This document shows positions 55,151 to 64,000 of a stretch of DNA of 64,000 nt, in pieces. Origin of the DNA: Euborellia annulipes (Eukaryota; Arthropoda; Insecta; Dermaptera; Anisolabididae); the NCBI GenBank assembly GCA_023213315.1, contig JAKCPI010000966.1:62001-126000 (forward strand), written 5' to 3'. The position numbers and the translations under genes were made by a program. The stretch's first letter is position 1. Every line of letters begins with the position of its first letter. The notes under the pieces were generated by a model, which saw nothing but the letters and a program-made list of their open reading frames with translations, searched no databases and was not told the DNA's origin.

Positions 55151-56127
55151 AAAAAAAAATTTTATGTGGGGAGAGCGAAGAGTTATAAGGACTTTCTGAA
55201 GTTATTATAGTATATGTATAGTTGATATATTATAACTTTTATTTTTATTTATTTTTCCTACTTGTTTTATTTATTTTATTATTAATTTGCCATTTCTCTT
55301 TCTTTACAGCTTTAAAGCTAGAATCCGGAACGAGTCAAATGATTTATATCTTATTTCTACCATGGGCTGCAAAAATTAGTTCGAATTGATTGCTGGAAAG
55401 TAGGCAAACCAAATGGATTTTTTTGGTTTTTACTTTAAAGTCGAATTTAATCGAGAAATCCATTAGTGTTGGTGATTTTACTAACATCCAGTAAACAAAA
55501 TTTAACAAATTTATGCTTCCCATATTATACTGTTGTTCCAGATTCTTGATAATTATTTTGATTTGGTGAGAATATGTTGTTAATTTATATATTAAGTTAT
55601 AATTGTATAAACTAATTGTTTAGGTATAGCGGTGGTATGATAACAAAAATTTTAACAGCTTTAATTTTTATCTTTATTTTTCCCACTGATTCATTTTTCA
55701 TAGATCTGAATTTTAATTGACCTTTTTGATCCTTTTAATCCTCAAGTCCTTCACAAATAACAGTGGAAAGAAAATAGAAATTTGATTACTGGGAATTCCC
55801 TTCCTTACATTTCCTATATATAATCCATTAACATTTAACTACCTTTTATAATCTCAAAATTTTTCTAATTATCAATTATGAAGAATTTAAAAAGGAAGAT
55901 TAAATTGATTTTAAAATTGCTTATGTTTAATTTTTTTTTTTTTACATTTAAATTTTTTATGATTTCAATTAAATTATATGCTTAATTTAAAAAAAAAAAA
56001 TTGAGATAATTAAAAATTTTTAAAGATCCGGTTGAAACTGATTGGTAATATTACAAAAAAAAGCTTACTGGACCAAAAAATAAATATCAATATTTTTCAA
56101 TATATCATGGAATTACGATGACTGTTT
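55151..56127. other. No recognised feature
   Basis: AT-rich, no frame or repeat. Confidence 0.5.
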
Positions 56128-56128
56128 A

Positions 56129-56673
56129 CAGGGCCGGTTCTAGGATTTTGGCGCAAAAATAAGCTTTTGAACAAAATCGGTCAAAAAGTACTAGTACTTT
56201 ACTAATGTACTTTTTCAGTTTTTTCCGATTTTCTCAAAATTTGCTCCAACAAGATAAATTCATTTTTTAGATGCTCTTTAAAAGGTATATCAGTAAAATT
56301 TTTGGTGGAAATCGTTTGAAGTACTGATGTATTTACTGATGTATTTTTTCAGTTTTTTGCGATTTTTTTAAAATTTGCTCCATCGATTTGGATTAAAATT
56401 CATAAATCAACTATTTTTTTGATGCTCTTTAAAAAGTAGATTATACAGTATATCAGTGAAAAAGTATTTGTACACTTTACTGATCTGGAAGCATTCGTAG
56501 CTCAGCGCCATCTATGAATCGCGTGGTCAAGTTTGGAACTAAAGTGGGCTAAGAGCAACTAAATATGTCTCGACACAAAAAATCTGATGGGACAAGCACA
56601 GTACACAACTTTCTCTTGCCGAAGGGTAAGAGAAAGTTGTGTGCTGTGCGATCAATCACACCAGATTTTTTAT
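56129..56673 (+). mobile_element. hAT end scrap joined to a HINE-like copy
   Basis: CAGGGCCGGTTCTAGG (56129) belongs to the CAGGGCCGG ends. From 56155 a HINE-like body starts mid-element, repeats its GTACTTTACTGATG block twice and ends in a full 3' hairpin (56579-56673). Confidence 0.7.
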
Positions 56674-57575
56674 AGAAACCTAAATAATCTCAGAGTTATT
56701 TTCTAAAAACCAAAAAAATTCTTCTTTCTTGTCAAATATGTCCTTCAGGAGTGTGGAGGGGGGCGGGGGGAATTTCAATTACTTATAATATAAATAATTT
56801 TATCCATTTTTTTTTTTTTTTTTTTTTATTTATTTCTGACTCATACAACCAGATTAAAAAAAAAGACTGGCTATTCTTCAATGTTTATTAATTAATTATT
56901 ATCTTAACGAGGCTTTTTACAAAATGAACCACCTGCCATTAAATCTCTCTATCTGATTATCCATTAATATTCCATAATGTAGTTTACCTCCAACCCCAAC
57001 CGAGATTTTTTCTCTCGTTCTGTCCCCAAGGCCGGCAATATTTTTACAAACTTCTCCCCCTCCCCCTCTCTTTCTCCTCTCAAACAGAGATATGGACAGA
57101 AAGACTGACCGGCGTCCAAATTAATGGTGAGAGAACGCGTGCGAACGGCCATTAATTAAAATATTGAATTAATTCATTTAAACGGGTGGGGAGGGAGAAC
57201 GAGGGACTTTCAAGTATCAAATAAAAGGGGTGCGAAGCAAAAAAGGGTCTCACAATATAAACAGCTATTATTTCGTTTGTAACCCAGTTTGAAAATATAA
57301 AAACTGGTTCCATCATCATCAAGTGAAAGGGACGTTTATTATAATTAGCCATTATATAAAAGAAGAGTGGATGATTCTGTATATAGGCTTACTGTATATA
57401 AAATATTTATGTCCAATGGCTTTCGGCTAAACGGGCAAAATAAAATAAAAAAATAAATAAAAAAAAAAGTAATAGACTATATATCCAATATTACGTTCAT
57501 ATTCTACAATACCCTTAAAAATCTTGTATGATAAATGCACATCACAACTTTTACTTAGGAGAATGCAATGTTTCT
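56674..57575. other. No recognised gene
   Basis: AT-rich with a T-run at about 56801-56827. 56990-57150 is less AT-rich (CTCCCCCTCCCCCTCTC) without a credible frame. Confidence 0.45.
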
Positions 57576-57613
57576 TTAGATTTTTACTTTCTCTTATCTT
57601 TAGGGAAAAAAAA
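57576..57613 (+). mobile_element. HINE-like 5' end scrap
   Basis: TTTTTACTTTCTCTTATC at 57580. It is interrupted by the TA-flanked foldback that follows. Confidence 0.6.
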
Positions 57614-57615
57614 TA

Positions 57616-58494
57616 TCGGGACGATTTTTGAAATTTGTCTTGTTTCGAAATAGACAAATTTACAGATCTTTGCGTTTTGAATTCGGAAAAAACAAAATCG
57701 GAGAAGACTTTTTTTTTTTTTTTATAAAAAACTTTGATTGTTGAAAATCAGAGTGGATTATTTCGTATTTTTTTATTTTTGAAAAAAAATTTTTTCCGTA
57801 TTTCATGATGGGTTATTTCCAGGATTGAGATTCAGAAAATTGATGAAAATAATAATAATAATAGTTAGGGTGATGAAAATCGAGAAATTATCCTGAAAAG
57901 AAATAGGGATCAACACGGAGAAGCAAAAAGAACATGGGCGGGGCCCCAACCTGCCCCAAGAAAATTAAAGGGGGGCATGGGACAATCGGGAGGCCCTAAG
58001 CCCCATATTTTCTCAATTTTCTTGGGGCAAGAGCCGGGGGGGAGGCCCCACCCCCCTAGTTCGATGTTTCAAGTTTATTGACCTTCAAATACTTCAGTAG
58101 TTGAATAAAACTAATTTCTAATTTTTAGGATAAATGGAATTTTCTCGATTTTTCACCCCTAACTTATTATTATTATTTTTCATCAATTTTCTAGAATCTC
58201 GGGCAGTCCTGGAAGAATTTAAGAGAATCATGATAAATAAGCGGAGAAAAAATTTTTTTTTTTAAAAAATAAAAAAAATAGAACGAAATAATCCCATTGA
58301 AATTTTCAGAGCATTTGTAGAAAAATCAAAGTTTTTATAAAAAAAAAAAATTAAAAAAAAAGTGTCATTCATCCCGAAATTTTTGTTTTTTTCCGAAAAT
58401 GTCAAAAAAATTCAAGATGAATCTGTAAAATTTTGTCATATTTTTTTCTGAAAAGTACAAAAAAAGACAAAAATTTCAAAAAAAATCGTCCCGA
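57616..58494. mobile_element. TA-flanked 879-bp foldback element
   Basis: TCGGGACGATTTTTGAAATT and the inverse ending in AATCGTCCCGA, with TA at 57614-57615 and 58495-58496. The inverted similarity continues inward nearly to the centre (AGAAAATTGATGAAAATAAT against ATTTTTCATCAATTTTCT). A GC-rich core at 57935-58060 has its own GGGGCCCC/GGGGC symmetry. No transposase frame. Confidence 0.75.
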
Positions 58495-58684
58495 TAAGTT
58501 AATTTTTGAAGTTTTAGGTTATTTGAAAAAAAATCGATGTTTTTGAAAATGTATAACTTTTTTGGTGGGTCGAAAAATCTGAAAAATTTAGACAGTTTTA
58601 ATAGGGTAAAAAAGATGAAAAGTAGAAATAAAATGGTGGTTAGAAGTGGTAGTGGAATCCCCATATGTATATGGTAATATACAT

Positions 58685-59309
58685 ATATAGGCCTATATAA
58701 AGAAAATAGAAAGTAAAAAGCATTGGATTCATGTCAAAAATTGGATGTCGAGATTTTGATGGATATACACGTTTTGAGGTCCCCTGAAACCAAAAAAGTG
58801 GTTTCGCAAAATGATCTGTCTGTGTGTGCATGTCTGTGTTAAAACATGAAGGAATTGAGCTATGAAGTTTAAATTTTATATTTAAGTTAGGCACCCCCTG
58901 AGGTGTGAAAATAAGCTTTTAATCAAAAACGGTCAAAAAGTACTAGTATCTTACTGATGAACTTTTTCAATTTCTTTCGATTTTCTCAAAATTTGCTCTA
59001 ACGATTTTGATTAAAAATCAAAAACAAATTATTTTTTAGATGCTCTTTAAAATGTATATTATCATTTTGCCCTGAAAATTGTTGGCACACTTTACTCTTG
59101 TTCATTGGTAAAATAGGAGAAATGATTGGCATAGTAACAAAATATAAATATTTTCCCATGTTTATAAATTTTATATCTTGAATTCTAATATGTCAACGGA
59201 AACTAAATATATCTCGACACAAAAAAACTGGTGTGACAGGCACAGAACAACTTTCGATTACCGAAGGTAAGTTGTGTGCTGTGCGACCAGACACACCAGA
59301 TTTTTTTAT
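58685..59309 (+). mobile_element. HINE-like repeat
   Basis: Diverged 5' end, GTCTGTGTGTGCATGTCTGTG at 58818-58837, the full body, and a shortened 3' hairpin (59221-59309). Confidence 0.8.
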
Positions 59310-60105
59310 TTTTAAATTAATTATAGGAGAAAAATGTTTTCTACAAATTAGGAAATCTTTATTAAGCATTCTTAAATTCGTCAATATTGATAGAACTCTT
59401 CTGAGTTGGATTTATGTAATCCATTGCTTTGCATTTATATGTAGACGTTCTATTATTTAACTGTTATGTTGCCGCCAAAACAAAAATTATCTAGTTGAAG
59501 CTAGTCGTTAAAATAATGGTTGGTTCTGTTTTTAAGATTCAAAGAAAAAAATAATTTTCAGAACTATATTTAAAACAACCTTAATAGGTTCACAAATTAA
59601 GAGATCAGTAATTGATGAAAATTTTTTTTATCAATTTTTTTTTTTTTTATAAAAAAATGCGATTTAACTGATTTTAGTTTTTTGACGGGAACATACCTGG
59701 TATATATTTTCAATCAAAAAAATTAAGGTGTCGCCTAGTAGATGTGATTTTTTTTTAAGTTTTTGGGAATTAAATTTTATTTTTAATATAAAATTTTAAA
59801 AATTAAAAAATTTGATTTTATTTATATTCTGGTAAACAAGTACAGAATGCCCTTTAAATTACCGAAAGTAAGAAAAATGTGCGACCAGTCACACCAGACA
59901 CCTCCCCCCCCCCCGAGAAACTCCTCTGGATCCGCTCTTGCCAACTCCCAAACATTCATGAACTTTTAAATTTTGAAGAGATTATGAAAAAAAAAAGCTT
60001 AAAAATAATTATAGATTTCATAAAATCCTGTGATTTAAAAATGTAAACAAGATAAATAAATGGCTGATTGAAGGGTGCTGCCTAACTATCAAAGGTCAAA
60101 TAAAT
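59310..60105. other. No gene; HINE 3' scrap
   Basis: AT-rich. 59838-59902 holds a decayed 3' hairpin (GTACAGAATGCCC...AGTCACACCAGA), followed by a C-run. Confidence 0.45.
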
Positions 60106-60160
60106 TTTTTGTGTCGACATATATTTAGTTTCCGCCGATATATTAGAATTCATGATGTAA
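60106..60160 (-). mobile_element. HINE-like scrap beside SINE1
   Basis: TGTGTCGACATATATTTAGT then TTCCGCCGATATATTAGAAT, as inside other copies; cut off by the SINE tail. Confidence 0.6.
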
Positions 60161-60274
60161 ATATTTTTTTTTTTTTTTTTTTTTAAACACTCACACGTTT
60201 TCCCATTCACACACATACACACAGTCTTTTCGGCAACTTAGGCCATATAAGACTTTATACGATAACCGTTATTA

Positions 60275-60308
<34 letters not shown>

Positions 60309-60424
60309 GGCCCAGGCCATTTGGTATCCAAATGGCTTAAATAAAATCATCGAACTGTCTTCGACCCGAACCCTCGACCCTTGGTCAAGGCAGGCGCGCT
60401 ACCAACTACGCCAAGCCCGAGGTC
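60161..60424 (-). repeat. SINE1, full length, with TA microsatellite
   Basis: T-run tail, CACACACATACACACAG, an expanded (TA)n at 60279-60306, the CATTTGGTATCCAAATGGC core, box B inverse GACCCGAACCC (60364-60374) and box A inverse to ACGCCAAGCCCGAGG. Confidence 0.87.
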
Positions 60425-60689
60425 CTACTAGTATATAAACTGTACAAAATTAAACAATTAATTAAATTAAATATCGTTTGGCCAAATTTGAGTACCTATT
60501 TGTAAGTAAATTTTAATAAAAAAAAAGTTTGCCCCTCCTCTCCAAGAAAAAGTTGAAATGACGCCATTGTTGTTGGTAATAAAATTTTAATATACTACCA
60601 GAGAGGCACTCAGCAATTTTCGGAGGATCAGGCTAATTAGTTTCCTGAATCTCCACAAACCAGAAAAGAAGCAACCTTGTAATGTCAAT

Positions 60690-60882
60690 CAGGGCCGGAA
60701 CTACGAGATTTTTTAGGGGGAGGGGGGGCAAAATTTAATTTGCCACCCTCTCCTTAAAATTTTCCATACAAAATTCATATCATTTTACCTTTTTTTTAGT
60801 AAATCCTTCTTTAATTGCCGCCCCCTGATATCTGCCGCCCGGGGCACATGCACCCACTCCCCCCCCCCTAGATCCGGCCCTG
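60690..60882 (+). mobile_element. hAT-type MITE, CAGGGCCGG family
   Basis: CAGGGCCGGAACTACGAGAT to CTAGATCCGGCCCTG. Flanks ATGTCAAT (60682-60689) and ATGCCAAT (60883-60890) are an 8-bp duplication with one change. Confidence 0.88.
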
Positions 60883-61222
60883 ATGCCAATTTAATGTACT
60901 TATTTAAATTTCTCATATTATATAAAATCCGTGAATGCATCGAATTAGATTCAAGTCTTGTAGATGTTACTCAAATTCCCATTCAGGTCTTCAAATTGTA
61001 ATTTAGCTGAATGGTGAGTGACTCTTGTCTCCCTTTTCAAGACCCTTTTTTCCCATTCGCTTCGTCACTCCCTCCACCTCCTCCTCCTCCTACTAGAGAC
61101 GATCCGGGGTGCTTAAGAGGCTCTTTTATGTTTCCAAGCAATCGAAAGTGGTTGATAAGCCTCTAAAACGAAAAGAAAGCAACAGTAGCGATCTCCAAGT
61201 GCCACTGTAACAGAATTTTCAC

Positions 61223-61357
61223 ATGGCGGCGATGCTTTGTCTCCGGATGCTGGGGAAACAAACAAAGATCGACCACCTGTACAAAAGGACTATTCATTCA
61301 CGGCTTTCATTGCCGTTTAATAATTGTTATATCAAAAATATATTTTCCTATTAAACA
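61223..61357 (+). CDS. Candidate first exon with mitochondrial-presequence-like N-terminus
   Basis: ATG at 61223 (cacATGGCGG) opens MAAMLCLRMLGKQTKIDHLY, then KRTIHSRLSLPFNN, before AT-rich sequence and a stop. The first 30 residues are rich in Arg, Lys, Leu, Ser and Thr with a single Asp, the character of a mitochondrial targeting peptide. The preceding 150 bp (61070-61222) are GC-richer and CTC-repeat rich and could be a promoter/5' UTR. No clear donor was identified, and no family is recognised. Confidence 0.25.
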
Positions 61358-61639
61358 TTCCAAAATATGGATGAAATATAAGAGGGATTCTTAAATTTGG
61401 AGTCTTTATCCGTAGGAAAAATATTTTTTTCTTAAATAACTCTTTAGTTACTTGAAGAGAGATTTATTCCACTCTAAATTGCTAATGATCTCACCGGTGG
61501 CGGGACGGGGTCTAAATAGCCTCTGAAGGCCTAAAAGGACTTTAAATTAATTTGTATGTAATATAAAACCATTTTATTATAGAAGAAAATTTAATGATTA
61601 AACTTAGAATCTGATCATGAAGTAACTAAAACAGAAAAA
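61358..61639. other. No recognised feature
   Basis: AT-rich, no frame. Confidence 0.45.
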
Positions 61640-61995
61640 ACAGCATTTAAAAAATAATTGATTTTTGAATTTTAATCAAAATCGTTTGTGCGAATTCTGA
61701 AAAAATACGTCAGTAAAGTACTAGTACTTTTTGGCATATTTTGGTAAAAAGCTTATTTTCACGCCTCATGTGGGGGCCTAACTTAAATATAAAATTTCAA
61801 CCTCCTAGTTCAATTCCTTCATGCTTTAAATTGAACCCAGACAGACAGACCATGTTGCGAAAAGTACTTTTTTGTATTCAGGGAACCTCAAAACGTGTAT
61901 ATCCATCAAAATCTCGACATCCACTTTTGACATGAAGCCAATACTTTCTCTCTCTATATATATTACATATATACATAGGTAAGAGAAAGTAAAAA
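61640..61995 (-). mobile_element. HINE-like repeat, 5' half
   Basis: Begins in the AATAATTGATTTTTGAATTT block, with GACAGACAGACC at 61839-61850, and ends in the standard GGTAAGAGAAAGTAAAAA (61978-61995). The 3' hairpin half is absent. Confidence 0.78.
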
Positions 61996-62247
61996 TTTAA
62001 TCTTGGACCTTGCTCCTTTAGAAATTTTTTTAAAGTGATTAATTGGTATATAGTGAATTTATTTAAATTATTTGGTTACCAAATAAATAACTAAATGCCT
62101 GAATAATTTGTATCGTAACATATATATTTGTAGATAGTTTTGTAAATAAAAATTTTTTTGCATTGGACTGGCTGAAACCTCTAGCCAAAGAATAAAGAAA
62201 CATATTTTTTTTTCCAAAATCGTTTCGATTTTGAGAAAATCTTATTA
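61996..62247. other. No gene; SINE1 core scrap
   Basis: TTATTTGGTTACCAAATAA at 62069-62088 resembles the central palindrome of SINE1. The rest is AT-rich and forms the left flank of the Tc1-like element. Confidence 0.35.
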
Positions 62248-62249
62248 TA

Positions 62250-62459
62250 CAGTGCGTTTCATATTTATAACCCATCTTGAAGTTTTAAAATAAAATAAAT
62301 AAAATCAATAAAATAAATAAATCTTTGCCTTAATTTTAATGCAAATATAAATGAGAAACATTTTTGTTATAATTTTACTACAAATAATTTCAATATATTA
62401 GAATTTTCAAAGAAATAAAGAAAAATCGTCCTTTTTATTCGTTTCATATTTATAACCCA
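62250..62459 (+). repeat. Left IR/DR of Tc1-like element
   Basis: Outer repeat 62250-62274 and inner direct repeat 62440-62459, both containing CGTTTCATATTTATAACCCA. They are probably the two transposase binding sites of this end. The 165 bp between them is AT-rich with no other recognised signal. Confidence 0.9.
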
Positions 62460-62547
62460 GTCGTTGATCCTTGCAGTTGAAAGTCAATAAATAGAATTAT
62501 TTAAATTTTCTTTAAAGTCATTATTTAGTAATTAATATTTTTACAAG

Positions 62548-63602
62548 ATGCCACGTGGGTTATCTTTAAACGATATTGAAAAGGGTAAAATTTTAGCTTT
62601 TAAAGAGGAAGGGTTAACAATAAGCGAAATCTCTAGAAAAATTAACCGAAGTCGCCGAGTAATCCAAAATTTTTAAAAAACCCTGACCTATATGGCAAAA
62701 AAAAGCGTAGGGGAAGAAAAAGAAAACTTTCTTCCCGAGAAGAAAGAAAAATTTTAAGATCGGCAAGCAACTCGGACCAAAGTTGCAGTAAAATGACCGC
62801 TCTTGTTGAAACAAAGGTGTCTAAAACAACTGTTTGGCGGACATTACGACGAAGTCCTATCATATGTAGGAACAAAATGAAGAGTGTTCCACGAATAACT
62901 GTTCATCATAAGAATGCTCGGCTCGAGTTCGCAGAAAACAATATGGCTACAGATTGGTCATCCGTGAGGATTTTTCATGAATTTTTATTATGTAAGTTTC
63001 TTTTATTTTTACCTTTTAATTTTTTTTAGATAATTTTTTCTGATGAAAAGAAATGGAACTTAGATGGGCCAGACGGATTTCGTTCATACTGGCGAGATCT
63101 AAGAAAGGAACCTCTATATTTTTCCAAGAGGAATTTTGGTGGAGGCTCCTTGATGATGTGGGGCGCATTTTCTGCTTCAGGATGTTTGGATATTCAATTC
63201 ACATCATCTCGAATGAACAGTAGAGATTATATCCAAGTCCTTGAAAAAAGTTTAATTCCATTTTTGAGAGAACATCCCGAAAAAACATGGATTTTTCAAC
63301 AAGACAATGCCAGAATTCATACCAGTCGCGAAACCATGACTTGGATGGAGAATAATTCCATCAATGTAATGAAGTGGCCTGCTTGTTCACCCGATCTAAA
63401 CCCTATTGAGAACATTTGGGGAATACTTGTGAGACGTGTATATGCCGGAAATCGTCAATATGACTCGACAAATCATTTGAAAGAAGCAATTGTTAAGGAA
63501 TGGCGACAACTCGATAAAGAGTTGATAAAAAATTTAATTAACTCTCTCAAAAAAAGAATTATTGGTGTTATAAAACTCAAGGGAGGTCCAATTAATTTTT
63601 AA
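62548..63602 (+). pseudogene. Tc1-like transposase, one frame break, one 66-bp intron
   Basis: DDE transposase expected to bind the terminal repeats and cut and paste the surrounding element. ATG at 62548 opens an N-terminal helix-turn-helix (MPRGLSLNDIEKGKILAF...), followed by a basic stretch and a second DNA-binding region. The frame hits a stop at about 62672, in a T5A6 run; one missing base there would account for the shift, since the next frame continues with Tc1-like sequence to the intron. Exon 1 is 62548-62963 and exon 2 is 63030-63602. In exon 2 the catalytic triad is the Asp of FSDEKKW (63042), the Asp of QQDNARIH (63303) and the Glu of PDLNPIENIW (63408). The last two are separated by 34 residues. 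The total of about 329 residues is close to the usual 340. The broken frame may also be a sequencing slip. Confidence 0.93.
62964..63029 (+). other. Predicted 66-bp intron in Tc1-like transposase
   Basis: The reading frame before GTGAGG (62964) ends ...DWSS. After the pyrimidine-rich tract ending TTTTTTTTAG (to 63029) it resumes IIFSDEKKW, which joins into the usual W..(V/I)IFSDEKK block of Tc1 transposases. The intervening 66 bp contains an in-frame stop (the TAG at its 3' end) and codes for nothing Tc1-like. The intron is phase 0. A second GT at 62992 is possible but would leave extra residues just before the catalytic block. Confidence 0.8.
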
Positions 63603-63639
63603 TAAATTGTATTAATGTTATTTTGTTAAATATTCAATA

Positions 63640-63847
63640 TGGGTTATAATTATGAAACGCACACAAATGACTATTTTTCTTTATTTCAGCAAAACTATCA
63701 GATTATTGAAATGAATTGCAGGAAATTCATTACAAAAGGTTTATCACTCATGTTTGGATTAGATTTAAGCCAAAAATCTTTTCTCAGCCTGAAAAATATT
63801 GAGCATTTTAAAAATTTAAATGTGGGTTATAAATATGAAACGCACTG
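63640..63847 (-). repeat. Right IR/DR of Tc1-like element
   Basis: Inner repeat 63640-63659 (one mismatch to the left copies) and outer repeat 63823-63847 (exact inverse of the left end). The inner-to-outer spacing (183 bp) is close to the 190 bp of the left end. Confidence 0.9.
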
Positions 63848-63944
63848 TATTAAAAAATAATATAACAAAGCGTGGCTATAAAAATAGTTTTCAAGATATT
63901 TCGTACTCCAATACACTACAGATGCTGTTTTTGAACAAAAAAAA

Positions 63945-64000
63945 AAAACCCTCCTGTTAAAAACTCGACATTAAATTGTTTGTGATCGCAATAACTTTCT
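63945..64000 (-). mobile_element. HINE-like 5' end, cut by window edge
   Basis: CTCGACATTAAATTGTTTGT then GATCGCAATAACTTTCT parallels the minus-strand 5' region (CTCGACATCGA ... CAATACTTTCT). It runs off the window. Confidence 0.5.

Larger units (their letters stand above)
62250..63847 (+). mobile_element. Tc1-like DNA transposon with IR/DR ends
   Basis: A 1598-bp element flanked by TA on both sides (62248-62249 and 63848-63849), the target duplication of the Tc1/mariner superfamily. Its 25-bp ends (62250-62274 and 63823-63847) are perfect inverted repeats beginning CAGTGCGTTTCATATTTATA. A second 20-bp copy of the inner part of the repeat lies about 190 bp inside each end (62440-62459 and 63640-63659), so each terminus has two direct repeats, the IR/DR arrangement known from Sleeping Beauty-type elements. 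The interior encodes a transposase with a DD34E triad. The perfect outer ends suggest recent insertion, but the frame is broken once, so this copy is probably defective although it could be mobilised by an intact relative. The classification is very secure. Confidence 0.96.

Overview
The window looks like non-coding, repeat-dominated DNA from an animal nuclear genome. It is strongly AT-rich. Homopolymer runs, microsatellites, tRNA-derived SINEs, hAT-type MITEs, a Tc1-like transposon with a small spliceosomal intron, and Penelope-like (PLE) sequences with hammerhead-like motifs all point to an invertebrate metazoan. The species cannot be named from sequence alone. There are no prokaryotic operons, no rRNA genes and no CRISPR array, and no confidently complete host gene.

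The best-supported gene is the transposase of a Tc1-like element at 62250-63847, close to the right edge. The element has TA flanks, 25-bp terminal repeats, matching inner copies (an IR/DR layout), a DD34E transposase, one apparent single-base frame break and a 66-bp intron. A reverse-transcriptase-upstream fragment of a PLE lies at 39318-39632, and a THAP zinc-finger exon at 18725-18845. Faced against the latter is a C-terminal-looking exon of unknown function (minus strand, 18875-19039). Weaker host-exon candidates sit at 16599-16680, 20903-21080, 24897-25023, 27225-27323 and 61223-61357.

Most of the rest is interspersed repeat. The dominant family has about 20 copies or fragments. It is 0.65 to 2 kb long, with a 5' end ACTTTCTCTTACC, an internal GTCT/GT microsatellite and a 3' hairpin of about 90 bp that carries the inverted copy GGTAAGAGAAAGT. 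This layout resembles non-autonomous Helentrons (HINE/DINE-1 type). Other families are SINE1 (tRNA-derived, A-tailed), SINE2 (tRNA-derived, AAT-tailed), an unclassified SINE-like family 3, at least six hAT-type MITEs with 8-bp target duplications, a TATA-flanked MITE, two TA-flanked elements, Helitron-like 3' ends, and a 125-bp satellite at about 33.2-34.7 kb.

The most interesting pattern is a set of foldback elements built from inverted PLE-type terminal repeats. They carry CUGANGA...GAAA hammerhead cores whose stem II sequence changes while pairing is kept. Several are whole insertions with 11-16 bp target duplications and a short one-sided tail (3978-4270, 13081-13418, 33397-34045). Insertions are nested up to three deep (14875-15706, 39645-41697, 43559-44830), so relative insertion ages can be read directly.
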